Below are positions 1-9,283 of a DNA stretch of 64,000 bases, piece after piece; positions within the stretch are counted from its first letter, which is position 1, and each line of letters opens with the position of its first letter. A model generated the notes under the pieces. It saw only the letters and a list, made by a program, of their open reading frames with translations. It searched no databases and had not been told where the DNA came from. The stretch is taken from assembly GCF_014697615.1 (NCBI RefSeq), contig NZ_JACJSD010000008.1, positions 62,001 through 126,000 of the forward strand, given 5' to 3'. The position numbers and the translations under genes are program-made. This stretch comes from Nostoc sp. FACHB-280. GTDB lineage: Bacteria; Cyanobacteriota; Cyanobacteriia; Cyanobacteriales; Nostocaceae.

Positions 1-401
1 TGAGGTAGCCAAACATCTCCATAACTTTCTACTTCTAACTTCCACCATCCAGCAATTCCACTCAGGGCAAATCTGCTGTTACTTAATTGATTTTGAATGT
101 TTGCACTCACATTGGCAACCACCGCAGGTAGTTTAAAACCAGGTTGTACAGCTGCCACAATCTTGATGTTCTTGGTGTTCAAACTGGCTAAAGCTGCCGT
201 AATCCATGCGTCAGCGACATTATAGTCAGGCCCATGAACTGCATTCAAGTAATGTTCAGGAATGTAATAGAAGTCATAGCCTAACTTGTCTGCTTCAATT
301 GCCAACTTTACCAAATCTTGTGTAGATACATTAGCCTCGTGATTCACAACCCGCAACCATCCACCACAGACAGGCGACCAAATTCCAAACTGAAGTGGCA
401 T
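1..401 (-). CDS. LLM-class flavin-dependent monooxygenase, C-terminally truncated by window edge
   Basis: Only the first 133 codons are inside the window; the gene runs off the left edge. The start is the ATG at 401, preceded by a purine-rich GGAGA site. The visible protein begins MPLQFGIWSPVCGGWL and continues through IPEHYLNAVHGPDYNVADAW to SGIAGWWKLEVESYGDVWLP, the pattern of bacterial-luciferase-like TIM barrels of the SsuD/alkanesulfonate monooxygenase group (GWWK..E..G..WL). Such enzymes use FMNH2 and O2 to cleave C-S bonds of sulfonates or sulfones. It is divergent from sfnG at 945 and so probably belongs to the same organosulfur locus. The exact substrate cannot be told from the N-terminal third. 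Confidence 0.85.
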   Translation of the reverse strand, partial: MPLQFGIWSPVCGGWLRVVNHEANVSTQDLVKLAIEADKLGYDFYYIPEHYLNAVHGPDYNVADAWITAALASLNTKNIKIVAAVQPGFKLPAVVANVSANIQNQLSNSRFALSGIAGWWKLEVESYGDVWLP

Positions 402-944
402 AAATATTTCTCCTATGCTTTTTCTCCAAGGCATTAATTAAACTACGGTATTTTTATCTTGCCACCGTAGTTTAGTAGTTCACACTACCATATTTATTTC
501 TGCTGTGTATAGTTGAAAAGCATTCACTTATCACGATCTGGAATAGTAGCCATCTTTTGTTGAGTCCTGTATTTCGGGCTTCTTTGACATAATCAGGATG
601 ATAACTAGCAAATATAAAATAATAATTAAATATTCAGCAAAAGTAGGCAGTATTCCAAAATGGAATACAGAAATAGAATTTAAGTATATGCAGTCACGAC
701 ATCGGAAAAATTGTCGTGATAAAGTCTGATCCAAAGAAAATACGGTAGCCCAATCGGTTTATGATATATTGCCAATATCAAATCCTGAGATTGTCTACTT
801 GTAAACTCAGAGGACTTTGCAGCCGCTATCAAGCTTTAGATTTTTTGGATAAGTGATTTGCCTAGTGATGGCAAATTCGGACTTGTTGCATCACAAGCAA
901 ACTTCCACAAATAACCAAGCTGTCTCATTCTCAAACACACAATT
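402..944. promoter_or_regulatory. Divergent intergenic region between two monooxygenase genes
   Basis: This 543-bp stretch separates the leftward LLM gene from rightward sfnG. It contains a perfect 10-bp inverted repeat (440-449 and 464-473, described separately) and a related TACGGTAG at 741-748. I see no credible gene: a 67-codon minus-strand frame at 531-734 lacks a ribosome site and recognisable sequence. Both promoters should lie here, but no strong -35/-10 pair could be fixed. Confidence 0.5.
440..473. promoter_or_regulatory. Inverted repeat AAACTACGGT-N14-ACCGTAGTTT, candidate operator
   Basis: Two perfect 10-bp arms (440-449, 464-473) are separated by 14 bases, placing the repeat 39-72 bp upstream of the leftward monooxygenase start. 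Arm length and spacing fit a dimeric regulator or a stable hairpin in the 5' leader. There is no T-tract after it, and it lies before a start codon, so a terminator is unlikely. The link to sulfur control is inference from the neighbouring genes. Confidence 0.45.
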
Positions 945-2042
945 ATGGTAGATATTAAGTTCGCATACTGGATTCCCAACGTCAGTGGTGGGTTAGTAGT
1001 TAGTAAAATTCCCCAACGGACGAACTGGACTTACGACTATAATGCTCAACTAGCGCAAACTGCTGAAGAGGTTGGGTTTGAATATGCGTTAGCCCAAGCT
1101 AGATTTATCGCCAGCTATGGGGCTGAGTACCAGCTAGAAGCATTTACAACCGTATCAGCCCTCGCTCCAGTCACCAAAAAATTGAAGTTGATTGCGGCGG
1201 TTCATCCTGGATTATGGCATCCCGGAGTAGTTGCCAAAATCGGAGCTAGTATTGATTTTCTCTCTAACGGACGATTTGCTTTGAATATAGTTAGCGGCTG
1301 GTTCAAAGATGAATTCACTATCTATGGTGAACATTGGTTAGACCATGACGAACGCTATCGCCGTTCCGAAGAATTTATCCGCGTCCTCAAAGGCTTATGG
1401 ACTGAGGATGAGTTTCACTTTAAAGGCGACTTTTACCGGATTAACGGTGGTTGGGTCAAACCTAGACCAGTCAATCAGAATCCCCATCCAGAGATTTTCC
1501 AAGGTGGTAACTCCAAAGCAGCTCGACGGATGGCTGGCCGCGTCTCTGATTGGTATTTCATGAATGGTAATACCCTAGAAGGTGTGAAAGAGCAGATTGC
1601 CGAAGTGTCGGAATTAGCTCGTCGAGAAGGACGCACAATTAAGTTTGGGCTAAATTCCTTTATCATTGTGCGAGATACGGAAGCAGAAGCCCATGAAGTA
1701 TTGCGCGAGATTATTGCTCAAGCTGATGTGGAAGCAGTGAAAGGATTTGGCGAAGCCGTCAAACAAGCTGGCGCTGCAACTCGTGAACGTGAGGGAATGT
1801 GGGCAAATTCCAATTTTGAAGATTTAGTACAGTACAACGATGGCTTCAAGTCAGGTTTGATTGGTACTGCTGAACAAGTAGCAGAGAAGATTCGCCAATT
1901 CCATGAAGCGGGAGTTGATTTAATTCTCGGTGGCTTCTTACACTACACAGATGATTTGCCAGCATTTGGTAAGAACGTCATCCCCATTGTGCGCGAACTG
2001 AAAACTCATCGTCGGACAGCTGATGAGTTGGCTGTGGTGTAG
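945..2042 (+). CDS. sfnG: FMNH2-dependent dimethylsulfone monooxygenase SfnG
   Basis: A 365-aa luciferase-like TIM-barrel monooxygenase. The N-terminus (KFAYWIPNVSGGLVVSKI, then QRTNW.YDYN..LAQ.AE) and the blocks IVSGWFKDEF, GEHWLDHDERYRRSEEFIR, HPEIFQGGNS, RVSDWYFMNGN and DLVQYNDGFK match my memory of Pseudomonas SfnG over the whole length. SfnG converts dimethylsulfone to methanesulfinate and formaldehyde using reduced FMN supplied by a separate reductase; no such reductase is in the window. The ATG at 945 gives the usual N-terminus. It is followed by a symporter and sfnB, which supports a role in using organic sulfur under sulfate limitation. Length is normal and no damage is visible. Confidence 0.88.
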   Translation: MVDIKFAYWIPNVSGGLVVSKIPQRTNWTYDYNAQLAQTAEEVGFEYALAQARFIASYGAEYQLEAFTTVSALAPVTKKLKLIAAVHPGLWHPGVVAKIGASIDFLSNGRFALNIVSGWFKDEFTIYGEHWLDHDERYRRSEEFIRVLKGLWTEDEFHFKGDFYRINGGWVKPRPVNQNPHPEIFQGGNSKAARRMAGRVSDWYFMNGNTLEGVKEQIAEVSELARREGRTIKFGLNSFIIVRDTEAEAHEVLREIIAQADVEAVKGFGEAVKQAGAATREREGMWANSNFEDLVQYNDGFKSGLIGTAEQVAEKIRQFHEAGVDLILGGFLHYTDDLPAFGKNVIPIVRELKTHRRTADELAVV

Positions 2043-2060
2043 ATTCACAGTCACATAGCT

Positions 2061-2119
2061 TGTAGGAGTGGGTTTTGTAGAGCCAAGCTGTTGCGATCGC
2101 AGCTAAACCCGCTTCTACA
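2061..2119. repeat. Imperfect hairpin after sfnG
   Basis: Arms 2061-2075 (TGTAGGAGTGGGTTT) and 2105-2119 (AAACCCGCTTCTACA) pair at 13 of 15 positions around a loop that includes a HIP1 site. It sits 18 bp after the sfnG stop. It resembles the REP-like dispersed hairpins common in Nostoc and may also end transcription, though no U-tract follows. Confidence 0.4.
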
Positions 2120-2334
2120 GCAACAGGGAAACGCTACGCAGATATCAACGTTTAATGAATCGATTTTTACGTAACTAAAATCGATTCGCCCAACTCAAAT
2201 CATCTTCATAATTGCATAAATTTTAGTAGCAAATTAAATTTGGGATAACTTAGTGTACCTCTGCGTTTAAAAAAGCTACAAAGGCAATTTCATTCTCTCA
2301 TTAGTCAGAGAAACAAATAACAGGAGAGAAAGTA

Positions 2335-3834
2335 ATGCTAGGGATTACCCTGACTGCAAGTGCATCCCTTGGTCAGACAGAAGGTATCATCACATTAATT
2401 GCGATGGGGTTGACAATGCTAATTGTCTCCTACTACGCCAAATGGAAACTCGTGAGGAACACCCATGATTTTGTGATTGCAGGTCGCAAATTGGGATTAG
2501 GCTTTGGGATTGCTGGCTTGCTTTCAGTGTGGACATGGGTAATTGGCATTTTATTGCCCATTGGTGTCACGTATAAATACGGTTTATCAGGATTGTGGTG
2601 GTTTACTGTACCCAATGGTTTATCAGTCGTCGCTGTCATTCCATTCGCCAAAAAGCTCAGAAGGCTGATGCCTCATGGCTATACCATTAGTGAATTTGTA
2701 TCTGTGCGTTATGGCGGTGCTAAATTAGCGCGGATTGTCGTAGTTGCAGGTATCCTTTTTGGGGCTGTGCAAATTGTGACAGTGAATTTAAAAGGTGCAT
2801 CTTTGATGGTGGCAACGATTTTTGGCATGAATGAGGGAGTTGTGGCGGCGATCGCATCTACTGTGATTCTCGGCTATATCATGCTAGGTGGGCTATGGGC
2901 ATCTATGTCAACTTCTACACTGATGTGCTTACTAATTATGGTTCCGTCCGTCTTAGTTACAGCAGCAGTAGTTAGTCAAGTTGGTGGTTTACAAACCATT
3001 TGGCAGGCGGTAGAAAGTAATGGCAATGGGTTACTTTCCGTCACTCGGCCTGATGCGTTCCAGAGTTTTGGTTTAACCTTCTGCTTGGCATTGATTACAG
3101 CAACCATCGCCGGACAAGAATTTTGGCAAGTCGCCTGGGGGATTCGCGAAAAAGAACTAGGTAAGACTTTTTTCTGGGGAGGTGCGCTTTACTATCCAGT
3201 GGCTCTGTGTTTAGGAGTGATTGGGCTAGTGGGAATTGCCCTGAAGGTAGATTTAGCAAAAGACTTGGGAGGCGATCCCGCAGCCTTGGGGCCTTTTCTC
3301 ATCTCTCATTTAGGCTTACCAAGTTGGGTAATTTATCTGTTTGTGATTATCGTCCTTTCGGCTTGTTACTCAACCTGTGATGGCACACTGGCGGCCGTAA
3401 GTTCCGTTTCAGCCATAGACGTAATTAAGCCATTATTTCCCAACATATCCGAGCGATCGCTTTTTGCCTGGACAAGGATTTCTATGGTGATTGCCGCCCT
3501 GATTTCCATATCGGTTATTTTATCTGGTATTGATTTAGTGACCTTGGTGTTAGGAACCTCGGTAATTCGAGCCGCAGTCCTGGTACCACTCATCCTTTCA
3601 ATCATCTGGACAAAGATGAATGCAACTGCATTTACCGCCGGTACAATTAGCGGGTTAATTGCCGGAGTGATTACCCTCCTGACTTTAGGAGAAGAAATTA
3701 GCACATATACAGTAGTTGTTGTTAGTGCAGTAGTCCCCATCATCATTGCTGCCAGAAATTCAGAACGGTTTGATTACAGCAAGCTCAAACAGGCTCATGA
3801 TTTATCTGAAGTCTCTGAATCCAATACTAGGTAA
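2335..3834 (+). CDS. Sodium:solute symporter family transporter
   Basis: A 499-aa multi-pass inner-membrane protein with about 12-13 hydrophobic helices, beginning after the strong ribosome site AGGAGAG. Family marks of the SSS/solute-sodium symporters are the DFVIAGRKLGLGFGIAGLLSVWTW segment near residues 45-70 (the xAGRxxG motif of helix 1-2), AGQEFWQVAWGIREKE near 258-275, and the ACYSTCDGTLAAVSS sodium-site helix near 342-356. The closest family feel is the urea/short-chain solute branch. The substrate cannot be read from sequence; its position between sfnG and sfnB suggests an organosulfur compound, which is inference. A 292-bp gap separates it from sfnG, so it may have its own promoter. 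Confidence 0.82.
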   Translation: MLGITLTASASLGQTEGIITLIAMGLTMLIVSYYAKWKLVRNTHDFVIAGRKLGLGFGIAGLLSVWTWVIGILLPIGVTYKYGLSGLWWFTVPNGLSVVAVIPFAKKLRRLMPHGYTISEFVSVRYGGAKLARIVVVAGILFGAVQIVTVNLKGASLMVATIFGMNEGVVAAIASTVILGYIMLGGLWASMSTSTLMCLLIMVPSVLVTAAVVSQVGGLQTIWQAVESNGNGLLSVTRPDAFQSFGLTFCLALITATIAGQEFWQVAWGIREKELGKTFFWGGALYYPVALCLGVIGLVGIALKVDLAKDLGGDPAALGPFLISHLGLPSWVIYLFVIIVLSACYSTCDGTLAAVSSVSAIDVIKPLFPNISERSLFAWTRISMVIAALISISVILSGIDLVTLVLGTSVIRAAVLVPLILSIIWTKMNATAFTAGTISGLIAGVITLLTLGEEISTYTVVVVSAVVPIIIAARNSERFDYSKLKQAHDLSEVSESNTR

Positions 3835-3850
3835 TTTAGTGAAACTTTTG

Positions 3851-3926
3851 GGCATTGCTGAATTAAAGCATGAAATTTGATGAAATCTAAAACTCCTTAT
3901 TCTCTCTGCGCCTCTGCATGAGATTA
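3851..3926. repeat. Dispersed repeat, copy A (inverted relative to 63163-63252)
   Basis: GGCATTGCTGAAT at 3851, CTCCTTATTCTCTCTGCG near 3892 and CCTCTGCATGAGAT at 3911 reappear as the reverse complement in the same order at 63163-63252. The copies share their ends and a core about 18 bases long, with small indels between. It looks like a Nostoc-type short dispersed element in the spacer between two genes. Confidence 0.55.
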
Positions 3927-3931
3927 ACATC

Positions 3932-4462
3932 ATGAACAACATATTGAGGTTAGGTAGCATTACTAAACGCATTGGTTTTTTTATTCTGGGTACTGTTTTA
4001 ACAGTTATCTATGCACAGCTTTTTCATCCTCAAAGTTCTGCTAGTGTTGGTAGCCCTGCCACCAATAACCCATATTCCCTAGAAACAATTATTACCGCAA
4101 TTATTAGTGCCATCATCACTATCTTTTATCTCAGAGCAATGTATCTTGTTCTCACCTATGCTTCTAAAACCTATGGGCTTGATGATCAAGACCTAGATGA
4201 AAACGAGGACAACGAATCAAATGCCAACAAGATATTAGGGTTTGGTGCATTTTTCTTAGTTGTTGTTTCTGCCTTGATTATTGCTTCCTATGGTTTCGGC
4301 TGGGGATTCTTGTATCTTGGCCCAATTATTTGCTTACTCGGCCCCATTGTTCCCATTGTGGCAATGGAAATGGATCTCAACCGCTACAAAAAAGTCCTGG
4401 CCTCAAAAGCAGCACAGCAAGCAATTAGAGGAAGAGCAAGTCAGTATTTCAAGGAGCCGTAA
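3932..4462 (+). CDS. Small four-helix membrane protein of unknown function
   Basis: A 176-aa protein with hydrophobic segments near residues 12-30, 50-75, 105-125 and 127-150, and a charged acidic stretch (DDQDLDENEDNES) between helices 2 and 3. It has a basic C-terminal tail. I do not recognise a family. It starts at an ATG 97 bp after the symporter stop, in the same direction, and is followed by sfnB, so it may be an accessory subunit or membrane factor of the same locus; that is inference. An overlapping frame at 4281-4613 is a shadow. Confidence 0.6.
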   Translation: MNNILRLGSITKRIGFFILGTVLTVIYAQLFHPQSSASVGSPATNNPYSLETIITAIISAIITIFYLRAMYLVLTYASKTYGLDDQDLDENEDNESNANKILGFGAFFLVVVSALIIASYGFGWGFLYLGPIICLLGPIVPIVAMEMDLNRYKKVLASKAAQQAIRGRASQYFKEP

Positions 4463-4467
4463 GTATT

Positions 4468-4527
4468 TTGAAGGATGGCTATCTTGTCCATCTCAAAACG
4501 CTTATGGGCAAGATGTCCATCCTTCAA
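4468..4527. terminator. Inverted repeat after the small membrane-protein gene
   Basis: TTGAAGGATGG (4468-4478) pairs perfectly with CCATCCTTCAA (4517-4527), and the inner part (TCTTG/CAAGA) adds pairing. It lies just after the stop at 4462 and 69 bp before sfnB. It could attenuate read-through or be a REP-type repeat; there is no clear U-run. Confidence 0.4.
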
Positions 4528-4596
4528 GATGGGATTTGCTGATTAACTTAGCACTGGCAATTATCAATTACTCAATCAAAAACAGGGTAATACATC

Positions 4597-5805
4597 ATGA
4601 CATCACTAATTAATACAGAACAGAAGGCATATATTATTCGTGATGACAAAGAAGCGATCGCGATCGCCCACGAATTAGCGGCGGAGTTTGCCAAGGGTGA
4701 CTCAGAACGCGACCAAACTCGGCGTTTACCTGCCGAAGAAGTGCAGAAGTTCTCGCAAAGCGGATTGTGGGGAATTACAGTCCCGAAAGAATATGGCGGG
4801 GCTTTTGTCTCAAACGTCACCCTAGCAGAAGTAATTAAAATCATCTCCGAAGCCGATTCTAGCCTCGGTCAAATTCCCCAAAACCACCTCTACATGGTAG
4901 AAGCAGTCAGGTTGGATGGTACGGACGATCAGAAAAAGTTCTTCTTTGATTTAGTTCTACAAGGCAAACGCTTTGGTAACGCCTTCTCGGAAATTGGCAC
5001 TAAATCTGTCACTGATGTGCAAACCAAATTAACACCAGATGGTTCTGACTACGTACTCAATGGACGCAAATACTACTCGGCTGGCGCATTACTAGCACAT
5101 TGGGTTCCTGTGATTGCAAGCAACCCAGATGGTAAAACAGTAGTGGCATTTGTCGAGAGAGATGCCCAAGGACTAACTCTACTTGATGACTGGACAAGCT
5201 TTGGACAGCGCACCACAGCTAGTGGCACTACCATTATTGAAAATGTCAAAGTCAAGGCAGAACACGTTATACCGCACTACTTAGCCTTTGAGAGAGCAAC
5301 ACCAATGGGTGCGATCGCTCAAATCATCCAAGCCGCCGTAGACGTGGGAATTGCCAAAGCCGCAGTCCGTGACACCATTCACTTTGTCCGTAAATATACG
5401 CGCCCTTGGGTTGACAGCAATTTAGAAAAAGGCTACGAAGACCCCCTGACACTATATGAATTTGGTAACGTGCAGATTCAAGTCCACGCTGCTGAAGCTT
5501 TGCTGCGTCGTGCAGGCGAATTTCTTGACATTGCTAACGAGTCAGGTTTAGAAGAACCCAAGGTAGTTGAAGCGTCAATAGCAGTTGCAGAAGTCAAAGC
5601 CTTAGCCACCGAAGCCGCAATTCTAGCTACCAACAAGTTATTTGAACTAGCAGGTACTAAATCCACATTAGAGGAATTCAACTACAATCGCCACTGGCGA
5701 AATGCCCGCGCTCACACACTCCACGATCCCGTCCGTTGGAAATACTACGCTGTTGGTAACTACTTCCTGAATGGTGTTTATCCCCCGCGCCATCCTTGGC
5801 TGTAA
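4597..5805 (+). CDS. sfnB: SfnB-family sulfur acquisition oxidoreductase (acyl-CoA dehydrogenase fold)
   Basis: A 402-aa flavoprotein of the acyl-CoA dehydrogenase superfamily. Visible blocks are GLWGITVPKEYGG (about 60-72), the FAD-contact segment GNAFSEIGTKSV (about 127-138), GRKYYSAGALLAHWVPVIA, TSFGQRTTASGTT and the C-terminal NRHWRNARAHTLHDPVRWKY. The last block is typical of the SfnB/DszC-like group. These proteins occur with SfnG and take part in acquiring sulfur from sulfones; the chemical step is not firmly settled. The gene starts at an ATG, is full length, and lies 134 bp after the preceding gene. A second, more divergent member is at 9284. Confidence 0.8.
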   Translation: MTSLINTEQKAYIIRDDKEAIAIAHELAAEFAKGDSERDQTRRLPAEEVQKFSQSGLWGITVPKEYGGAFVSNVTLAEVIKIISEADSSLGQIPQNHLYMVEAVRLDGTDDQKKFFFDLVLQGKRFGNAFSEIGTKSVTDVQTKLTPDGSDYVLNGRKYYSAGALLAHWVPVIASNPDGKTVVAFVERDAQGLTLLDDWTSFGQRTTASGTTIIENVKVKAEHVIPHYLAFERATPMGAIAQIIQAAVDVGIAKAAVRDTIHFVRKYTRPWVDSNLEKGYEDPLTLYEFGNVQIQVHAAEALLRRAGEFLDIANESGLEEPKVVEASIAVAEVKALATEAAILATNKLFELAGTKSTLEEFNYNRHWRNARAHTLHDPVRWKYYAVGNYFLNGVYPPRHPWL

Positions 5806-5818
5806 TGCCCTAATTGTC

Positions 5819-5871
5819 TATTGGGGTGAAGCATTCAGAGGGAATTTTTACAGAATGTTTTGCCCCTAATA
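5819..5871. terminator. Possible hairpin terminator after sfnB
   Basis: The outer arms TATTGGGG (5819-5826) and CCCCTAATA (5863-5871), with inner AAGCATTC/GAATG, can fold into an imperfect hairpin starting 14 bp after the sfnB stop. No U-tract is evident, so termination is tentative. Confidence 0.3.
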
Positions 5872-5896
5872 AACCAATATTATTCAAGTTGATCCT

Positions 5897-6946
5897 ATGA
5901 GCGTTGCAAACCCAACCCAGAGGCGGAGTATTTGGAAAAGACAGCCATTTAAGGGGCTGCTTTTTATTGCTGTAATTGCTGTCATTAGCTATATTTTTGA
6001 ACTCATCTTTGGTCAAATTATGCAGCTAAATGTAGGCACAAAATTGACGTATATCACTATATGTTTCGTCTGGTGGTGGCATCTCGGTTTTTCCCTCAAT
6101 GGCTATCCAGGTTCCCGCTTTTCTTCTACCAGATTTGGACGAGGAACAGTGAATTTAGTAGTGCTGTTGGCGCTAGTTTACATAACTGGAGAAGTTTGGA
6201 AGTTCATTTCTGCAAAACCAATTCTCACTGATACACCTGTTGGTTTGTGGGGACAAACAGCGATTATTGCTGCCGCCGCCAGTTTATTCTTCTTTGATAA
6301 CACCATTGTCACTACTGATAAAGTCCGCAACTGGCATCCAATTAGTGGCTTTCTCAATATCTTCTTTGCCGTCTTCTTTATTGCTCCTGCCTTCACATTT
6401 TTGCCGCAAATGTGGGGGCTTCAACCTTTTTACATTCCTTGGTATTGGTATCCTTGTTCAACAGTATTCGGCAGTTTCTTTGAACGTTGGCCTCTAAACA
6501 AATTAGAACTAGGAATGCCACGTTTGGGGTTACTTCATACAGGGATTATTTTATTCCTGACTCTAATTACACAATTTTTCCTCAAACAGTTAGGACTGGA
6601 TTTGTTTACGACAACTACAGGGCCAACCTTTGCGGCAATTTGGACAACTGTTGGTTTAGGATTTGTTTGGCAATTCAATATGTGGCCTTTTACAGAACTA
6701 TCGCAACCCACAAAAGGCATAGTTGCATCTGTTGTGAGTTTAATAATTTCCGTCTTGTTGTACCTACTGACAGTATCTCTAGTAGGTCAGGACAATATTA
6801 TTCAAGGGCTTTACTGGTGGTTTAATATTCTTTGGGTTCAAGTATTTCTCATGGCTCCAGGATTATATGACGGAATTAGCCTTTGGCAAGACATACCACC
6901 ACTAATTGAAGAACAACAACCCCTAAGCTTGAATCGTAATTCGTAA
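5897..6946 (+). CDS. Polytopic tryptophan-rich membrane protein of unknown function
   Basis: A 349-aa protein with about nine hydrophobic helices, rich in Trp and Phe (for example FVWWWHLGFSLNGYPGSRF, PFYIPWYWYPCSTVFGSFFERWPLNKLE, WQFNMWPFTELS). A basic N-terminus (RRSIWKRQPFK) fits an inside start. I do not recognise a named family. It is 91 bp downstream of sfnB on the same strand and may be a transporter or membrane partner of the sulfone pathway; the sequence does not show which. The ATG at 5897 is the first in-frame start after a stop and precedes the first helix. Confidence 0.62.
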   Translation: MSVANPTQRRSIWKRQPFKGLLFIAVIAVISYIFELIFGQIMQLNVGTKLTYITICFVWWWHLGFSLNGYPGSRFSSTRFGRGTVNLVVLLALVYITGEVWKFISAKPILTDTPVGLWGQTAIIAAAASLFFFDNTIVTTDKVRNWHPISGFLNIFFAVFFIAPAFTFLPQMWGLQPFYIPWYWYPCSTVFGSFFERWPLNKLELGMPRLGLLHTGIILFLTLITQFFLKQLGLDLFTTTTGPTFAAIWTTVGLGFVWQFNMWPFTELSQPTKGIVASVVSLIISVLLYLLTVSLVGQDNIIQGLYWWFNILWVQVFLMAPGLYDGISLWQDIPPLIEEQQPLSLNRNS

Positions 6947-7033
6947 TTTTTAGCTCATGTAAAGTGCTGTATGCCTGAAAAAAATTTACTTTTCAATCAG
7001 CAACGCCAAAACTTTTAACGTTGCTGATATTGC

Positions 7034-8635
7034 TTAAAAAGTGAAGGTTGTTCTCACTGTGCCAATTACAGCATCCTGATTATCATTGTTTTGAGCCGGA
7101 GCCGTAATCCAAATTACGCCAGGGGTGATAGCAATATTATCTGTGAGCTGATACTTGTAAAAGCCTTCAATATGTAAGGATAAATCATTTGCAGGTGCGG
7201 GATTCCCACCCCGATAAGGCTCTGCGCCCACAATAATACCGCCAAGGTTCCCTTGCTTACCTAAATCTGGGAATGCCAATCCTAGAGCGTAATACCAAAT
7301 ATCTGCACTACCACTACCTGCTAGATTTTTGGCGTTAGTGTAGCCAAAAAACCCATTGACTGCAAATCGAGGACTAAATTTATAAAAAGCTTCTACCCCG
7401 TAGGAGTTGGTAATCATCCTCTCAAATGGCCTATTAGCTTGTTCTGTACCGACAAGTGTAAAACTACTACCCAAGTCAAATATTGCTCCTCGATTTTGGT
7501 AGGCATTTACATAGGTCAAACCAATACCAGAGTTATTGTTGGGGTTCCATGTTATTTGTCCAAATGCGCTGTATTGACCATTAAAAAAGCCGCTATCTGG
7601 TTGAGGACTGGCATGATCTCCGGCTAAGTAACCCAAGCTCAATAGCAATGTGTCATTCAATCGATAATTGATTCCCCCACCGGCACCACCACCAATACGG
7701 TAGATAGGACTAGAAGAGGCAAATTCTGTCAAAGCACGACCACCCCCTGATGCACTATCCAAATAAGGACTGAGAGTCGGAACAAAATCATAAATTACTC
7801 CGTTGACGGCTCCTATATAAGCATTGATGTTGTGGCTAATTGGGAAGTAATAAGACAACCAATCTAAAGACACATTATTGTTACTCGGCGAAAGATTAAA
7901 AGTTTGCAAGCCTTCGGCTGTACCACCAGGAAACTGCAAAAGATTAGTGTTACCAGTGCTTATCCGAGTATTTAGATTATCTCTACCTGTAAAACTACTT
8001 TTGAAAACGAGGCGGACTCTATCTTGAAAAACTGTGTTGCTACCATTAACTGAGCCACTAAAGGCATTTGTGACGGCAAAGATGGCTTCTCCTACTAGCT
8101 TTGTGGTTGGAGAAAACTGATTGGCTTCTAGTTCCGCAGTCCGAGATTCTAAACTATCAACGCGACCCTGTAGGGTTGCTAGTTCAGTAGTAAACTCTGC
8201 TTGCAGTCTTTGTATGGTAGTTAAATCTTCTTTGGTAACTAAGTCCGATGTAGCTGTGGCAATTAGCTCGTTAATTCGAGATAAACAAGCATTTAAGCCT
8301 GCGGCAAATTCATAGCGAGTGATGGCGCGGTTTCCTTGATAAGTGCCATTTGGATAGCCTGCAATACATCCATAACGCTCAACTAAAGACTGGAGTGCGC
8401 CAAAAACCCAATCAGTTGGCTGTACATCAGAAAACTGCGATACAGATGTTATCTGAGACATATTATTTGTCTGTTCAAGGCTTTCATCATTATTGATTGC
8501 AGGAATTTGAGGCGTTTGTGCGATGGTTATAGTCGCTAAATTACTATCTTCAGCATAAACTGATGTGCTGGTTAGTAAAGTAGTACCCAAAATCATCGAT
8601 TCCATAAATAAATTATGAAATGAACGATTGAACAT
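7034..8635 (-). CDS. SLH-domain outer-membrane porin (OprB / iron-uptake porin type)
   Basis: A cyanobacterial porin of about 533 aa. After a signal peptide ending near VYA-EDS come an SLH domain (about 65-125: VQPTDWVFGALQSLVERYGCIAGYPNGTYQGNRAITRYEFAAGLNACL, shown here in part), a coiled coil (about 135-165, LQAEFTTELATLQGRVDSLE) and an OprB-like beta barrel ending in the outer-membrane signature TFTF. The SLH domain binds wall-linked polysaccharide and the barrel is a passive channel for small solutes or iron. I prefer the ATG at 8635, which lies 8 bases after GGAG, over an in-frame GTG at 8644 that overlaps that site. It is convergent with the membrane-protein gene at 5897 and may feed solutes to the sulfur locus. 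Confidence 0.86.
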   Translation of the reverse strand: MFNRSFHNLFMESMILGTTLLTSTSVYAEDSNLATITIAQTPQIPAINNDESLEQTNNMSQITSVSQFSDVQPTDWVFGALQSLVERYGCIAGYPNGTYQGNRAITRYEFAAGLNACLSRINELIATATSDLVTKEDLTTIQRLQAEFTTELATLQGRVDSLESRTAELEANQFSPTTKLVGEAIFAVTNAFSGSVNGSNTVFQDRVRLVFKSSFTGRDNLNTRISTGNTNLLQFPGGTAEGLQTFNLSPSNNNVSLDWLSYYFPISHNINAYIGAVNGVIYDFVPTLSPYLDSASGGGRALTEFASSSPIYRIGGGAGGGINYRLNDTLLLSLGYLAGDHASPQPDSGFFNGQYSAFGQITWNPNNNSGIGLTYVNAYQNRGAIFDLGSSFTLVGTEQANRPFERMITNSYGVEAFYKFSPRFAVNGFFGYTNAKNLAGSGSADIWYYALGLAFPDLGKQGNLGGIIVGAEPYRGGNPAPANDLSLHIEGFYKYQLTDNIAITPGVIWITAPAQNNDNQDAVIGTVRTTFTF

Positions 8636-8644
8636 TTCTCTCAC

Positions 8645-9283
8645 TCCTTATATTGGTGTTTGCAAAGATTTAGTGTAAATAATCAGTATTTCCCTAACTT
8701 AGCAAGGCAGAAATTCAGGCTTGGCTAGGATAAACCTTGATGTTATCTAACACTCAAAAAATTTTATGAAATCGCTAAACTTCCAGATATATCAGTAGCT
8801 TTCTCGTAGTTCAATCTGCATGTTTCCGTGTAATAAGGACTTGTTCTTCTAAAAATAAAAGCCTTAAACAAGATGCTCTATTTGCCTAGATAGTCTCTAT
8901 CTATCCGTGAATACAATATGGCAATTTTTTAGAGAACTCTGATTTGCTGGTGATTATCTAGAAACTACTGCGTCAACATCGATTTAGAGTAGTTTTGCGA
9001 ATTTAATTTAATAATATTGCATATCTGGACTACAAAAACAAGTGAATAAAAAATATTATCAAAGGTTAAATTTTTACTTTGCCGTGAATAAAATATTTTT
9101 CATGGAGTAACAATAACGTGTGATTTTGCATAAAAATATTTTTATTCAAGCTTGATTTATTGGCTCGTATATGTAATACTAACTTTGTGGTAAGAAGGTG
9201 GATTCAAAAACCTACTCCGAATCTTTTTTTAGAAAAATTATATTTACTCCTCAACAGAGTATTTGCAGGAGAAATTGCGAAGT
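8645..9283. other. AT-rich intergenic region without a recognisable gene
   Basis: About 640 bp between the leftward porin and the rightward SfnB-like gene. It must hold both divergent promoters. I see A/T runs and short palindromes (AAAAATATTTTT near 9133) but no convincing operator, small gene or RNA. Confidence 0.4.

Noticed and set aside
531-734. A 67-codon minus-strand frame upstream of sfnG
   Set aside because: No ribosome site and no recognisable sequence; it lies in a divergent promoter region.
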